Origin: Rhizobiaceae bacterium
GTDB lineage: Bacteria; Pseudomonadota; Alphaproteobacteria; Rhizobiales; Rhizobiaceae
NCBI GenBank assembly: GCA_017644105.1
Contig: JAEPMD010000011.1
Coordinates: 45,175 to 109,174, forward strand
Length of the DNA stretch: 64,000 nucleotides
Reading direction: 5' to 3'
Shown here: positions 63,219 to 64,000 of the stretch, one piece after another
Layout of the letters: each line of letters opens with the position of its first letter
How positions within the stretch are numbered: the stretch's first letter is position 1
Made by a program: the position numbers and the translations under genes
Notes under the pieces: generated by a model
Told to the model about the DNA's origin: nothing
Databases searched by the model: none
The model's input: only the letters and a program-made list of their open reading frames with translations

Positions 63219-63863
63219 ATGACTTATTCTTTAAAGGCGGTCGGCGATAAAAAGCTCCTATATGTTATGGCAGCGCAACCTGAATATGGTGTGGCTTTGC
63301 AAGCGCGGATCAATCCTCTTATGTGCGGTATCGGTCCTGTTGAATCAGGGGTGAATGTAACACATGCGCTAACCCAGCTTAAGTCATCTGGAGATTTGCC
63401 AGATTACGTTGTGTCTTTGGGCTCTGCAGGTTCAAGAAGTCTTGAACAAACAGGAGTTTATCAAGCTAAAACTGTTTCCTATCGCGATATGGATGCGAGC
63501 GCTCTTGGATTTGAAAAGGGGACGACACCTTTATTGGACCTGCCAAAGGAACTGACTATGCCTGTTTTGATAAGCGGGGTTGAAGCGGTTCGACTATCCA
63601 CTGGCGCAAATGTCGTGTCTGGAAGTGCTTATGATGAGATTGATGCAGACATGGTGGATATGGAAACCTTTGCCATATTGCGCGCGTGTCATCTTTTTGA
63701 GTTGCCATTAATCTCGCTTCGCGGGATCTCGGACGGAAAAGAAGAGCTTGATAAGCTAGAAGACTGGACAGAATATCTTCACATTATCGATGAAAAACTT
63801 GCAAAAACCATTGATATTTTACATGAAAATATGATTTCCGGAAGTTTGACACATCAGCCATAA
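63219..63863 (+). CDS. mtnN: 5'-methylthioadenosine / S-adenosylhomocysteine nucleosidase
   Basis: Cleaves MTA and SAH, removing the inhibitory by-product of methyl transfer and returning adenine. 214 residues of the nucleoside-phosphorylase fold: CGIGPVESG near 36, VVSLGSAGS near 63, VDMETFAILRA near 145 (catalytic Glu) and RGISDGKEEL near 167 (catalytic Asp). Slightly shorter than the enterobacterial enzyme. Three bases after the amidotransferase gene. Confidence 0.88.
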   Translation: MTYSLKAVGDKKLLYVMAAQPEYGVALQARINPLMCGIGPVESGVNVTHALTQLKSSGDLPDYVVSLGSAGSRSLEQTGVYQAKTVSYRDMDASALGFEKGTTPLLDLPKELTMPVLISGVEAVRLSTGANVVSGSAYDEIDADMVDMETFAILRACHLFELPLISLRGISDGKEELDKLEDWTEYLHIIDEKLAKTIDILHENMISGSLTHQP

Positions 63864-64000
63864 TACAGTGTTTTTACAGGCTATACCTGTTGCCGATAAG
63901 CAACGGGTTTCGAGCAAGTTTTGTTAAAAACTTATTAAGTATTGTATCTTTCTCCCATTATGTCCATTTGTGTGGTTCTCTAACCGAGCGGATTTATTCT

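Noticed and set aside
63876..63907. Terminator after mtnN
   Set aside because: Short stems (ACAGG/CCTGT and GTTGC/GCAAC) are present, but the T-run is only three bases.

Overview
The window reads as chromosomal DNA of a marine-type alphaproteobacterium, most likely in Hyphomicrobiales (Rhizobiales). The evidence is a complete acpXL-to-lpxXL cluster for very-long-chain fatty acylation of lipid A, an Irr-type iron box at bacterioferritin, a CbiG-CobJ fusion, and genes for glycine betaine and one-carbon metabolism. G+C looks to be in the mid-40s % by eye, low for the order. I saw no rRNA, tRNA, insertion sequence, prophage or CRISPR array, and genes are densely packed.

Layout. 1-14.8 kb holds mixed core genes: pdxJ (cut by the left edge), bfr/bfd iron storage with regulatory sites, a TetR regulator, ilvC, copCD, an unknown 282-residue protein, sthA, a LysE exporter divergent from an aminotransferase, a nuclease-family protein, a Nudix-like protein, an MscS channel and a GlxA/GbdR-type regulator. 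15.4-25.9 kb holds a corrinoid-dependent methyl-transfer cluster: MttB-family methyltransferase, corrinoid shuttle protein, methyl-tetrahydrofolate:corrinoid methyltransferase, RACo-type reductive activator, MetF-like reductase, betaine-homocysteine methyltransferase, a ferredoxin-like protein and two uncharacterised families (DUF1638 and the family named 'virulence factor'). 26.3-47.9 kb holds an almost complete cobalamin biosynthesis island, with a cobalamin riboswitch before cobU-cobW-cobN-cobO and a second structured leader before the cbiX-cobH-cobL-cobI-cobJ-cobM operon. 48-53.9 kb holds an L,D-transpeptidase and the lipid A very-long-chain acylation cluster. 54-64 kb holds ETF-ubiquinone oxidoreductase, an acyltransferase, an alpha/beta hydrolase, an AEC transporter, a HisC-like aminotransferase, small proteins, and an amn / amidotransferase / MTA-SAH nucleosidase operon.

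How it fits together. The methyl cluster looks like an aerobic route that takes methyl groups from a quaternary amine (glycine betaine is the best guess) onto a protein-bound corrinoid, then onto tetrahydrofolate, then toward methylene-tetrahydrofolate. Next to it lie the genes that make the corrinoid. The feature I find most worth attention is that four different enzymes of the cluster carry an Arg/Gly-rich tail at one terminus, while the corrinoid shuttle has a strongly acidic N-terminus. This suggests an electrostatic assembly code that I cannot match to anything described. A near-identical palindrome lies upstream of both the betaine-homocysteine methyltransferase and the methyl-THF:corrinoid methyltransferase genes.
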